From an uncultured Acetatifactor sp. (GTDB lineage: Bacteria; Bacillota; Clostridia; Lachnospirales; Lachnospiraceae), in contig CAJUFO010000081.1 in NCBI GenBank assembly GCA_910585615.1, positions 1 through 19,405 on the forward strand: a stretch of 19,405 nt of DNA, read 5' to 3'. The notes beneath the pieces are model-generated. The model was not told where the DNA came from. It worked only from the letters and a program-made list of their open reading frames with translations, and searched no databases. The first letter of the stretch is position 1; every line of letters begins with the position of its first letter. Below, piece by piece: positions 1 to 7,108 of the stretch. A program made the position numbers and the translations under genes.

Positions 1-2
1 CC

Positions 3-134
3 CCGGGCTTTGTGGAGGGCTGGCTGAAAAGCCGGAAGAAAGAGGGCGCCATCTTCAAGCGCGACGGCGGGCTGTGGATGTCGGAGACGGCCGGGAAAGC
101 GGTAAGGGAACAGCTGGGCAGGGGGACGGTCTGA
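3..134 (+). CDS. C-terminal end of an unrecognised protein (5' truncated by window)
   Basis: An open frame enters from the left edge and ends at the TGA at 132-134, giving 43 residues that begin PGFVEGWLKSRKKEG and end in QLGRGTV. The composition is soluble, basic and amphipathic, which is like a real coding tail rather than a chance frame, and there is no membrane segment. It lies convergent to the ABC transporter gene whose stop is at 244, with a stable hairpin in the gap between them. I do not recognise the family from this fragment and assign no function. The coding call rests on composition and on the hairpin directly after the stop. Confidence 0.5.
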   Translation, partial: PGFVEGWLKSRKKEGAIFKRDGGLWMSETAGKAVREQLGRGTV

Positions 135-148
135 AACCCGGGAGCTTC

Positions 149-178
149 GCTGTCCGGGATGTCCGTATCCTGGACAGC
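149..178. other. 12-bp-stem hairpin between convergent genes
   Basis: Arms 149-160 and 167-178 pair over 12 positions (one G-T wobble) around the 6-nt loop GTCCGT. It starts 15 bases after the stop of the upstream plus-strand gene and lies about 65 bases beyond the stop of the minus-strand ABC gene. No T-run follows on either strand, so it is not a textbook intrinsic terminator. It could still act as a bidirectional 3'-end structure for the two converging transcripts. Confidence 0.4.
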
Positions 179-243
179 AGGGCGGGAGCCTTTGAGTCCA
201 TGCCCCGGCAGAAAACCGCCCAGGGCCGGTTATGCTGCATAAG

Positions 244-2133
244 CTATACATAGTATTGCGCCTGCGCCTGCCACATCTGCGCGTATTTACCGTCTGCCGC
301 CTCCACCAGTGCTTCGTGGGTGCCGCTTTGTACCATCTGCCCGGCATCAAACACGGTGATGGTGTCGCAAAAACGGCAACTGGATAGCCTGTGGCTGATG
401 TAGATGGCCGTGCGGTCTTCAATCAAGGCGTCAAATCCGGCATAGACCTCGGCCTCGGCCACGGGATCTAAGGCAGCGGTAGGCTCATCCAGCACAATGA
501 AGGGGGCATTCTTGTACAGGGCGCGGGCAATGGCGATTTTCTGCGCCTCGCCGCCGGATATCTCCACCCCATCCTTCTCGAAGACACGGTACAGCCAGGT
601 GTCCAGCCCGTGGGGCTGCCTGTCCAGCCAGGCGCTGTCCAGCCCGGCCTTGCGCAGGCAGTTGACAGCGCGGGCGGCATCCACACGGGTGTTGGCGGCC
701 ACGTTTTGCCCCAGCGGCTGCGCCAGCAGCTGAAAATCCTGAAAGACCACAGAGAAGATGGCCTTGTACTGGTCGTAGTTGTATTTGCGGATGTCGATGC
801 CATTGAGCAATATGGCGCCCTCAGTGGGGTCGTACAGCCGGCACAGCAGCTTGATGAAGGTAGTCTTGCCGCTGCCGTTTTCCCCCACCACAGCCAGCCG
901 CTGTCCCACGCGGAACTTGAAGCTGACGTGCCGCAGCGCCCAAGCGTCGGCTCCGGGGTAGCGGAAGCTCACATCCCGAAACTCCACATCATAGTTACGG
1001 TCGCTGCGCTTCTCCACATTCAGGGAGCCCTGGTACATCTCGTTGGGAAGCTCCAGAAAATCCAGCGCCTTTTGCAGATAGGGCAGATTGATCTGTAGCT
1101 TGGCGGCGGTGGTGAACAGCTGCGACAGTCCGGCGGCAAAGCCGGTGATGGCTCCCACATACTGGGTGACGGCCCCCACGCCAAAGGCTCCGGCCCAGGC
1201 TTTGAGACAGACGAACAGGTAGGCCACAAGGGTAAAGCTGCAGGAGGCCGCGCCGCTCAGGGCCTCAAAAGCGCCCATGGGCCCGCGGGAGTAGGCGGCC
1301 AGAAGGCCGGTACGGGAATTGAACATTTTGCAGCCGGTCTCCATTTTGACAGGCAGAAACTCCTGCTGGCGGTAGATGCGGATGTCCATGGCACGGTCTG
1401 TGCCGGCGGGCGGGTTGCCGTAGGCGACAAAGAGACGGTTGGTCTGTGTGGCTTCCTCGTTGGCGCGGGAGGAGTAGGCCGCGCTGCGGCGGGCGCAGTA
1501 GGGGGCCAGCAGGATGATGCCCAGCAGCGCCGCCAGCAGCCCCAGCCCGGCCAGGGGACTGTCCAGCCAGCCCCAGCCCGCCGCCGTCACCTGGCTGGCA
1601 AACAGGCTGACACACAGCGCCAACGCCCCCAACACACGGAACAGCCCGGAAAATCCGTCCTGTAGACGGTAATGCAGGTTGCGCAGCCCCCAGCTGTGCC
1701 AGTTGTCCGCCTGCATGATGCTGTCATACAGGGCGTGGGTGGCGGGGGCATCCATACGGGAAAAGTCCATGTCGGACAGCTTTTGGGCGAATCGGCGCTT
1801 GAAACCGAACCAGTTGACGCTTGCGGTATAGCGGGTGCATTGGCGGCTGGCGACACAGTGGGCCGCGGCCAGCGCCGACACCGTCAGGAGCGCGGCCAGC
1901 GCCAGCTTAGTCAGTATATCGGGGCGGCGGGCGGTGGCGATTTCATCCAGCAGCCGGGCGGAAAACCACAGCGCCACATATGGCCGGATGGCACCGAACA
2001 GCGCTGTCAGCAGGTTGGCTGTCATCAGCTGAGGGGACAGCCGCCACCAAAAGGCAAGTCCTTTTTTGTTTAAGCGCCATGCGGCGGCAAAGGGTATTTT
2101 GTCTGCCGATAGCTGTTTTTTTGTCTTACGCAT
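244..2133 (-). CDS. ABC exporter half, fused membrane domain and ATPase (second gene of pair)
   Basis: A 629-residue ABC half-transporter with an N-terminal membrane domain (roughly residues 1-370, several hydrophobic segments) and a C-terminal ATPase. Visible motifs are Walker A GENGSGKTT near residue 415, signature ISGGE near 523, Walker B FIVLDEP near 545 and the H-loop in YISHRLSS near 578. The start at 2133 was chosen over a longer frame because AAAGGAGG lies 9 bases upstream and the longer N-terminus would lie inside the preceding gene. It overlaps the end of the upstream ABC gene (stop at 2126-2128) by 8 bases, which indicates translational coupling. The partner has a weaker signature motif, so a heterodimeric exporter is likely. 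There is no C39 peptidase domain. The substrate is unknown; peptides or drugs are usual for exporters next to LytTR regulators (inference). Confidence 0.93.
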   Translation of the reverse strand: MRKTKKQLSADKIPFAAAWRLNKKGLAFWWRLSPQLMTANLLTALFGAIRPYVALWFSARLLDEIATARRPDILTKLALAALLTVSALAAAHCVASRQCTRYTASVNWFGFKRRFAQKLSDMDFSRMDAPATHALYDSIMQADNWHSWGLRNLHYRLQDGFSGLFRVLGALALCVSLFASQVTAAGWGWLDSPLAGLGLLAALLGIILLAPYCARRSAAYSSRANEEATQTNRLFVAYGNPPAGTDRAMDIRIYRQQEFLPVKMETGCKMFNSRTGLLAAYSRGPMGAFEALSGAASCSFTLVAYLFVCLKAWAGAFGVGAVTQYVGAITGFAAGLSQLFTTAAKLQINLPYLQKALDFLELPNEMYQGSLNVEKRSDRNYDVEFRDVSFRYPGADAWALRHVSFKFRVGQRLAVVGENGSGKTTFIKLLCRLYDPTEGAILLNGIDIRKYNYDQYKAIFSVVFQDFQLLAQPLGQNVAANTRVDAARAVNCLRKAGLDSAWLDRQPHGLDTWLYRVFEKDGVEISGGEAQKIAIARALYKNAPFIVLDEPTAALDPVAEAEVYAGFDALIEDRTAIYISHRLSSCRFCDTITVFDAGQMVQSGTHEALVEAADGKYAQMWQAQAQYYV

Positions 2134-4036
2134 GGGTCGTATCCTCCTTTTGTCTGCCGGGTGCCGTATGCTGCACAGCGGTCTCGTCCGGGCCGCCAAT
2201 CACGGGGTTTTCTTTATAATAACGGCTTTGTACCGCAAATAGCTGGGCGTAGCGCCCGCTGACGGCCAGCAGTCCCTCGTGAGTGCCGCACTCGGCAATA
2301 TGCCCGTCTTCCAGCAAAATGATGCGGTCGCAAAAACGGGTGGACGCCAGCCGGTGACTGATGTACACGGCGCTGTGCCCGGCCGTCAGCTGGCCAAAGC
2401 GCTGATATAGATCGCTTTCCGCCAGCGGGTCCAAGGCGGCAGTGGGCTCGTCCAGGACCGTGATGGGGGCGTCCTTGTACAGAGCGCGGGCCAGCATCAG
2501 CCGCTGCTCCTGCCCGCCGGCCAGCTGCGCCGCTTCCAGATAGACATCCCGCCCCAGAAAAGTGTCCATGCCGTCCGGCAGAGCGGCAACGGTTTTTTCC
2601 AGTCCGGCGCGGCGCAGGCAGTCGGCTACCCGGTGGCGGTCGATGGCACCTTTCTCTGCCGTCTGCTGGCTGACGTTTTCCGCCACCGTGGCGGGCAGCA
2701 CTGACACCTTTTGAAAGACGGCGCCAAACAGCTCGTAATACTGCCGCCGATTCAATGTGCGGATGTCCTGTCCGTTCAGCAGCACTGCGCCCTCGGTGGG
2801 ATCCAGAAAACCGCACAGCAGCTTGATGAGGGTGGTTTTGCCCGCGCCGTTGAGCCCTACGATGGCCAGGCTCTCCCCTGTGGCCAGGGTCAGGTCCAGG
2901 TGGCGGATGGTGTCATGCTCCGCGCCGGGATATCGAAAGCTGACATCCTGCAGCTGGATGGTATACTGTCCGTCAGCCGAGCGGGGGATGGGCGCGCCGC
3001 CCTCGGTCAGGTATTCCTCTGGGGTATCCAGCCACTCCCGCAGCTGAGACAACTGGCGGCTTTTTTCGCTCAAATCCTCCAGATGGAAAAACAAATCCAG
3101 CAGCCAGTCGCCCAGTCCACTGACAGCGCCAAACAGCAGCAAAAATCCGGAGGCATCCAGTTCTCCGGCTAATACCAGCCGCAGCAGCCAGTAGTACGCC
3201 AGCCCGTTGCGGGTCAGGCACAGTACCTCGTCAAATATGTCGGTGGCAAGATAGCGGGCCTGCAGCCGGGCGTGGAGCCCGTCCAGCAGCCGCATGGCGC
3301 CGTCGTACAGCTCCGTCAGCCAAGCCCCCAGCCCAAAGACATGGGCATCCTTGGCCAGTCGGGCGTCTTTGGTGCGTTCCTCAAAATAGAACAGTTGATG
3401 CACCAGGCGGTCTTCCTGTGCTTTCTGACGGTTGCGCCAGCGCTGCACGGCCAGCCGCGACAGATAGGAAAACAGCGCCCCTGTCACTGTCACCGCCAGC
3501 AGCACGGCGTTCAGCCGCACCAGCAGCAACAGGAATACCGTGAAATTAATCAGCTTGGTCAGCAGAACGACCAGGGTGTTCCAGATGCCCTCCGCCGGTC
3601 CGCCGTTGCTGCCGCAGATGTTGTACGCCCTGTCGGCTGCTGCTGTAAACGCCGGCTGCTCCATGTGCAGATAGTCGGTGGTGCAGTATTTGCGGGTCAG
3701 GTCATTGATGATGCCGATGCGCACAAATACACGGTCAAACAGGACGTTGCAGTCCAGATAGCGCTGCAGGGCACCAATGGCCATGAGCCCGCCGCCGAAA
3801 GCCAGCACGACGGTCAGCAGGCCGCTTAACTGGCCGCCCTCCACCTGGCGCAGCACAGCCGGGGCGCAGAACAGCTCCAGCATCGCCAGCGCCACCCCGC
3901 AGAACACCTGCCCTCCGGCCATGGGTAGCAGCCAGCGGCTGGTGCGCACGGCACGCCGGAACATCCAGCCGATGTTCTGGAACATGTTATAGCGCGGGCG
4001 GCCCTTTTCTTCGTTTGTCTTTGTCGTCTCGCTCAT
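2126..4036 (-). CDS. ABC exporter half, fused membrane domain and ATPase (first gene of pair)
   Basis: A 636-residue ABC half-transporter with the membrane domain in about residues 25-345 and the ATPase domain after it. Motifs are Walker A GLNGAGKTT near residue 392, Walker B ITVLDEP near 526, and YISHRLAS with the H-loop histidine near 560. The signature reads LAGGQ rather than LSGGQ, a departure from consensus in one half that is common in asymmetric heterodimeric exporters. The start at 4036 (MSETTKTNEE) was preferred to a longer frame from 4084 because GAGGAGG lies about 11 bases upstream. It is followed by and overlaps the second ABC gene. The gene is preceded by an intrinsic terminator and a LytTR-like direct repeat, so it probably has its own regulated promoter rather than only read-through from the kinase gene. 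Substrate not evident. Confidence 0.93.
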   Translation of the reverse strand: MSETTKTNEEKGRPRYNMFQNIGWMFRRAVRTSRWLLPMAGGQVFCGVALAMLELFCAPAVLRQVEGGQLSGLLTVVLAFGGGLMAIGALQRYLDCNVLFDRVFVRIGIINDLTRKYCTTDYLHMEQPAFTAAADRAYNICGSNGGPAEGIWNTLVVLLTKLINFTVFLLLLVRLNAVLLAVTVTGALFSYLSRLAVQRWRNRQKAQEDRLVHQLFYFEERTKDARLAKDAHVFGLGAWLTELYDGAMRLLDGLHARLQARYLATDIFDEVLCLTRNGLAYYWLLRLVLAGELDASGFLLLFGAVSGLGDWLLDLFFHLEDLSEKSRQLSQLREWLDTPEEYLTEGGAPIPRSADGQYTIQLQDVSFRYPGAEHDTIRHLDLTLATGESLAIVGLNGAGKTTLIKLLCGFLDPTEGAVLLNGQDIRTLNRRQYYELFGAVFQKVSVLPATVAENVSQQTAEKGAIDRHRVADCLRRAGLEKTVAALPDGMDTFLGRDVYLEAAQLAGGQEQRLMLARALYKDAPITVLDEPTAALDPLAESDLYQRFGQLTAGHSAVYISHRLASTRFCDRIILLEDGHIAECGTHEGLLAVSGRYAQLFAVQSRYYKENPVIGGPDETAVQHTAPGRQKEDTTHA

Positions 4037-4089
4037 TGGAAAATCAACCTCCTCACGGAAAAACAGAAATTGTGAATAAAGCATACCAC

Positions 4090-4120
4090 AAAAAAACGTC
4101 CCTAAGCTATTTTAGGGACG
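4090..4120 (-). terminator. Rho-independent terminator between kinase gene and ABC operon
   Basis: Read on the minus strand, the arm CGTCCCTAA pairs perfectly with TTAGGGACG (9 bp, loop of 6) and is followed at once by seven T residues (4090-4096). It lies after the kinase stop at 4245 and before the first ABC start at 4036. It therefore ends, or attenuates, transcription from the two-component operon and separates it from the exporter genes. Confidence 0.85.
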
Positions 4121-4147
4121 AATGACATTTTGTGAGGGGCGAATGGT
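4118..4147 (-). promoter_or_regulatory. Candidate LytTR operator (9-12-9 direct repeat) upstream of ABC operon
   Basis: On the minus strand, ACCATTCGC (4139-4147) is repeated as GTCATTCGT (4118-4126) exactly 21 bases on, with a 12-base spacer. Two 9-bp direct repeats separated by 12 bp is the known layout of AgrA/ComE/BlpR-type LytTR binding sites. The site abuts the terminator hairpin, and a weak -10-like TATGCT lies about 32 bases downstream (4080-4085), a plausible spacing for activation of the ABC genes. The match to any specific consensus is partial; the geometry and the adjacent LytTR regulator are the support. Confidence 0.45.
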
Positions 4148-4244
4148 AAAAAGCCCGCCGTTTTTTGCAGTCGAGGCAGGATATCCGCCCCAAAAGCGGC
4201 CCGCCGGAAGGGGAGCGGTGGAGGATTGCCGGGAGCACGGAGGT

Positions 4245-4904
4245 CTATTGCGGTAGCAAAATCTCAGTGGCAAAGGCGCCGTCCTCGCTGTTGCGGTCCA
4301 CCCAGCCGCCGTACCGCGCGACGATGTCGTCGATTCTCTTTTGCCCCAGGCCACGGCCGATGCCCTTGGTGGAGGCAAATCGTCCGCCCGTTTTGTTTTG
4401 CTTGCCAACGGCGGTGAGATTGGTGAAGCAGATGTACAGCCGCATGCCTTTCATATCCATATATACCCGTATCATCCGCTCATCGGGCGGCAGGGCCAGG
4501 CTGGCTTCGATAGCGTTGTCGAACAGGTTGCCCAAAATGGTGCACAGATCCAGCTCGGGGGTGGTGAGGGCGACGGGGATGTTGGCGTCGGCCACCACCT
4601 GGATGCTTTGTGCGCGCGCCAGCGATATCTTGCTGCCCAGGATGGCATCCGCCATGGGATTGCCGGTTTTCAGCATCGGGCTGATGCGGGCCAGCTCGGT
4701 GTCCAGTTCGTCCAGGTAGCGGCGCACAGCCTCCAGGTCTCCCTGGGCGGCATAGCCTTTCATCGTCTGCAGATGGTTGCGGTAATCGTGCCGCCAGCCG
4801 CGCATCTCTTTGTACATATTCTCTACCTCGGCGTAGTGCGCCTTGGTCAGTTCAGCCTGATAGGCCGCCAGCCGCCGCTGACCCGGCAGGGTAAAAAGTC
4901 CCAT
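4245..4904 (-). CDS. AgrC-like GHKL sensor histidine kinase lacking a membrane sensor domain
   Basis: A 219-residue kinase of the AgrC/GHKL type. Visible are the H-box RHDYRNHL with candidate phospho-acceptor His39, the N-box NLFDNAIEA (Asn126, Asn130), and the G-box region STKGIGRGLGQKRI near residues 180-193. It should autophosphorylate and pass phosphate to the LytTR regulator encoded 61 bases upstream. AgrC-type kinases normally carry five to seven transmembrane helices in front of the H-box. Here only about 38 residues, charged and coiled-coil-like, precede it, and the 61-base gap to the regulator leaves no room for a hidden domain. The start at 4904 is supported by an AAAGGAGAG-type site about 12 bases upstream. 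It is either a cytoplasmic kinase or a truncated one depending on a partner. Confidence 0.88.
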   Translation of the reverse strand: MGLFTLPGQRRLAAYQAELTKAHYAEVENMYKEMRGWRHDYRNHLQTMKGYAAQGDLEAVRRYLDELDTELARISPMLKTGNPMADAILGSKISLARAQSIQVVADANIPVALTTPELDLCTILGNLFDNAIEASLALPPDERMIRVYMDMKGMRLYICFTNLTAVGKQNKTGGRFASTKGIGRGLGQKRIDDIVARYGGWVDRNSEDGAFATEILLPQ

Positions 4905-4965
4905 GGATACCTCTTTCTCTCCTTTGTGTATACAATGCTTTTGAAGAATTTTACAGGCAAAACTC

Positions 4966-5667
4966 CTAAAAATAAGAGATTATGGCATGGTGGATGGCAT
5001 CGTACCGTCTGCGGGACAGCGGCACGGTGCTTGCGTCTGTCAGCGTGACCTGGGTGCGGGTCACCTCTTTGACAAAGCGCAGATTGACCAGAAACGAGCG
5101 CCCGGTGCGAAAAAAGCTTTCATCCAGCAGGGGCTCCAGGTCCTTCAGCGGCTTTCGCAATGTGTAGTCGCGCCCGGCATGGATGGTCACATAATTGCCC
5201 ATTACCTCCAGCCAGCGGATTTCGGACAGCGGCAGGCGGCACAGCCCCTCATCGCTTTCCACCAACAGGCTGCGGCCCCGGGCGTCCAGCCGTTCCAGGG
5301 CGCGGTCCAGCACCGCGTCCAGCTTTTGGGCGCTGACCGGTTTGAGCAGATAGTGCAGCGCCTCCACCTCGTAGCCATCGGCCAGGTAGTCGCTGTAGCC
5401 TGACACGAAGACGATCTGTAGCTGACGGTCGCTCTGGCGCACCCGGCGGGCCAGCTCCATGCCGCTGATGCCCGGCAGTTCAATATCCAGCAAAAGAATG
5501 TCCACCCGCTTGTCGGCGTCATAGGCAAACAGCAGTTCTTCGGCGCTGTGGTACTGCGTGATATGCAGTTTGAACGCGCGCCGTTTCGCCCAGTCCGCCG
5601 TCAAGCGCTGCAAAAAGCCTGCCTGCTGCGGCTCATCGTCGCAAATCCATACCGTGCAGTCTTCCAT
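4966..5667 (-). CDS. LytTR-family response regulator (AgrA-like)
   Basis: A 233-residue response regulator. The receiver domain (about residues 4-120) shows the acidic pair Asp10/Asp11, phospho-acceptor Asp61 in LLLDIELPG, the Ser89 region in VFVSGYSDY and the conserved Lys109-Pro110. The C-terminal LytTR DNA-binding domain (about 131-233) includes the typical RSFLVNL and VPLSRRR stretches. It is the first gene of a minus-strand operon with the kinase. An AGGTGA site precedes the start at 5667, and a good promoter lies about 80-105 bases upstream. The likely role is to bind 9-12-9 direct repeats and control the exporter genes, and perhaps its own promoter (inference from family and context). 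Confidence 0.93.
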   Translation of the reverse strand: MEDCTVWICDDEPQQAGFLQRLTADWAKRRAFKLHITQYHSAEELLFAYDADKRVDILLLDIELPGISGMELARRVRQSDRQLQIVFVSGYSDYLADGYEVEALHYLLKPVSAQKLDAVLDRALERLDARGRSLLVESDEGLCRLPLSEIRWLEVMGNYVTIHAGRDYTLRKPLKDLEPLLDESFFRTGRSFLVNLRFVKEVTRTQVTLTDASTVPLSRRRYDAIHHAIISYF

Positions 5668-5744
5668 GGTGTCTCACCTGCTTTATTTTCCCCGTTTTCT
5701 AAAAAGTTTTCGCTTTCCCGGCATTGTTCTCTCCGATTAGTCCC

Positions 5745-5773
5745 ACAATAATACATTGCAATTCGGATGTCAA
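5745..5773 (-). promoter_or_regulatory. Promoter of the response regulator/kinase operon
   Basis: On the minus strand a perfect -35 TTGACA (5768-5773) is followed, after 17 bases, by TATTGT (5745-5750, four of six matches to TATAAT). It lies about 80 bases upstream of the regulator start at 5667 in an AT-rich divergent intergenic region. This is the best sigma-A promoter for the two-component genes. Confidence 0.65.
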
Positions 5774-5787
5774 TAGGGTAAATTCAT
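5758..5787. promoter_or_regulatory. Weak LytTR-like direct repeat overlapping the regulator promoter
   Basis: GCAATTCGG (5758-5766) and TAAATTCAT (5779-5787) share ATTC with the same 21-base period (9-12-9) as the candidate site before the ABC genes, on the opposite strand relative to the regulator gene. The -35 hexamer lies inside the spacer. Only about half of the positions agree between the two repeats, so this is a hypothesis of autoregulation rather than a firm call. Confidence 0.25.
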
Positions 5788-5842
5788 GTTGCCATAAAAT
5801 TATAGCGGGCAAATTATCGTGGCGGAAGGGGGTCGGAAGTAG

Positions 5843-5848
5843 TATAAT
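5843..5848 (+). promoter_or_regulatory. Possible -10 element for the dihydrouridine synthase gene
   Basis: A perfect TATAAT occurs 56 bases upstream of the chosen start of the plus-strand dus gene. No convincing -35 hexamer is seen at 16-18 bases spacing. If used, transcription would begin near 5855, which excludes the earlier in-frame ATG at 5847. Confidence 0.3.
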
Positions 5849-5903
5849 GGTAAACAAAAAGGACAGACGGGAAGTGTGTTGCTTGTATGGGAATGAAAAT
5901 TGT

Positions 5904-6857
5904 ATGGAAATGAAGAGATTGCGGGTGGGCGGCCTGCTGCTGTCCTCCCATGTGCTGATGGCGCCTTTGGCCGGATACACCTGTTACCCTTTCCGGATGC
6001 TGGTCTATGAACTGGGGGCGGGATTGTGCTTTACCGAGATGGCCAGCGCCAACGCATTGAAATATTCGGACAGAGCCACCCGGCGTCTTCTCTACACCAC
6101 CCGGGAGGAGCCTGTGCGGGCTGTGCAGCTGCTGGGCGGAGACCCGGCCGTGATGACCCGGATGGCATGCTCGGAGGGATTGAAGGATTTCGATATCATT
6201 GACATCAACATGGGCTGCCCCGTGCCCAATGTGTTCAAAAGCGGCGAGGGCAGCGCCCTGATGGCAGACCCCGGGAGAGCGGCGGCCATCATAAGGGGGT
6301 GCAGGAAGAGCGGGAAGATTGTGACGGTGAAATGCCGCACGGGCATCCGGAGGGAGGACATGTTCGCGGCGGAGTTCGCCCGGGTGTGCGAGGACGCGGG
6401 GGCGGATATGATCACGATCCATGGGCGCAGCCGCAGCATGATGTATGAGGGGGAGTGCTGCTATGAGGAGATCGCCCAGGCGAAGGCGGCTGTTTCCATT
6501 CCGGTGATCGCCAACGGCGGGATTTTTTCGGCGGAGGATGCCGGGAAGATGCTGGAGCGGACGGGGGCAGACGGGGTGATGATCGCACGCTATGCCCTGG
6601 AAAATCCTTTCATTTTCAGCGAGCTTACCCACAGGCGCGTGGAGAAGACGGTTTTGCAGATCCTGTTGGAGCAGATGGAGCTGACGGCCGCCTGTTATGA
6701 CGAGACTTTCACCCTCCGGTATATCCAGAAGCTGGCTTCCTACGGGATGAAGAAGCGGAGGGGGACGAAGCGGTATAAGGAGCAGATGTACCGCTGCGGA
6801 AGCCTGGACGAGCTCAGGGATATGGTGGTGCGGATATTTTCTGAGGAGGATTCGTAG
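5904..6857 (+). CDS. tRNA-dihydrouridine synthase, DusB-like
   Basis: A 317-residue flavoprotein of the Dus family (TIM barrel, FMN), which reduces specific uridines in tRNA to dihydrouridine. Family motifs appear in order: MAPLAGYT with YPFR at residues 19-31, NMGCPVPN with catalytic Cys105, GEGSALM, TVKCRTG, ITIHGRSR, VIANGGI for flavin phosphate binding, and DGVMIARYALENPFIF. The length suits the DusB type (around 320 residues). The frame is open further upstream (to 5724), but homology-like sequence begins only at MKRLRVGG and a TATAAT lies at 5843, so ATG 5904 (or 5910) is preferred; no strong ribosome binding site decides between them. It diverges from the two-component operon. DusB genes are often near translation or stress loci; here the next gene is the giant LRR protein. 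Confidence 0.9.
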   Translation: MEMKRLRVGGLLLSSHVLMAPLAGYTCYPFRMLVYELGAGLCFTEMASANALKYSDRATRRLLYTTREEPVRAVQLLGGDPAVMTRMACSEGLKDFDIIDINMGCPVPNVFKSGEGSALMADPGRAAAIIRGCRKSGKIVTVKCRTGIRREDMFAAEFARVCEDAGADMITIHGRSRSMMYEGECCYEEIAQAKAAVSIPVIANGGIFSAEDAGKMLERTGADGVMIARYALENPFIFSELTHRRVEKTVLQILLEQMELTAACYDETFTLRYIQKLASYGMKKRRGTKRYKEQMYRCGSLDELRDMVVRIFSEEDS

Positions 6858-6924
6858 GGGGTGGGAGGGGTTCTGCCCGCCTCCGTCAAGCGTCTTTTTG
6901 TCTTCGGCTCCATGGAATAAAGAT

Positions 6925-6972
6925 GGGCTCTCGGAATCATGGGCTCTCGGAATCATAGGCTCTCGGAATCTT
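6925..6972 (+). repeat. Three tandem 16-bp repeats
   Basis: The unit GGGCTCTCGGAATCAT occurs perfectly at 6925-6940 and 6941-6956, then as AGGCTCTCGGAATCTT at 6957-6972. It lies in the 250-base gap between the dihydrouridine synthase gene and the LRR gene. No open frame of note is carried by it. It could be a replication-slippage tract or an array of protein-binding sites. Confidence 0.9.
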
Positions 6973-7108
6973 TGGAGACGGAAGCTGGCATTGGAGCCGG
7001 GCAGTACCTGGAACGGTGGGGGAAGCGGTTCAGAGGAGCTTCGGAAAGCCGCATGATATGCGGCCTGGAGATTCCGGGAGGATATTAAGGAATAAAGGAG
7101 TAATGATC

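Noticed and set aside
610..1098. Plus-strand frames inside the ABC transporter genes
   Set aside because: They lie opposite conserved Walker and signature motifs and have no ribosome binding site or domain of their own.
6862..6900. Possible terminator after the dihydrouridine synthase gene
   Set aside because: A GGTGGG/CCCGCC stem can form, but the T-run is about 12 bases beyond it and the stem contains a wobble; too weak to call.
5814..6956. 380-codon antisense frame over the dihydrouridine synthase
   Set aside because: The plus strand carries all Dus motifs; the antisense product is His/Pro/Gln-rich low-quality sequence.
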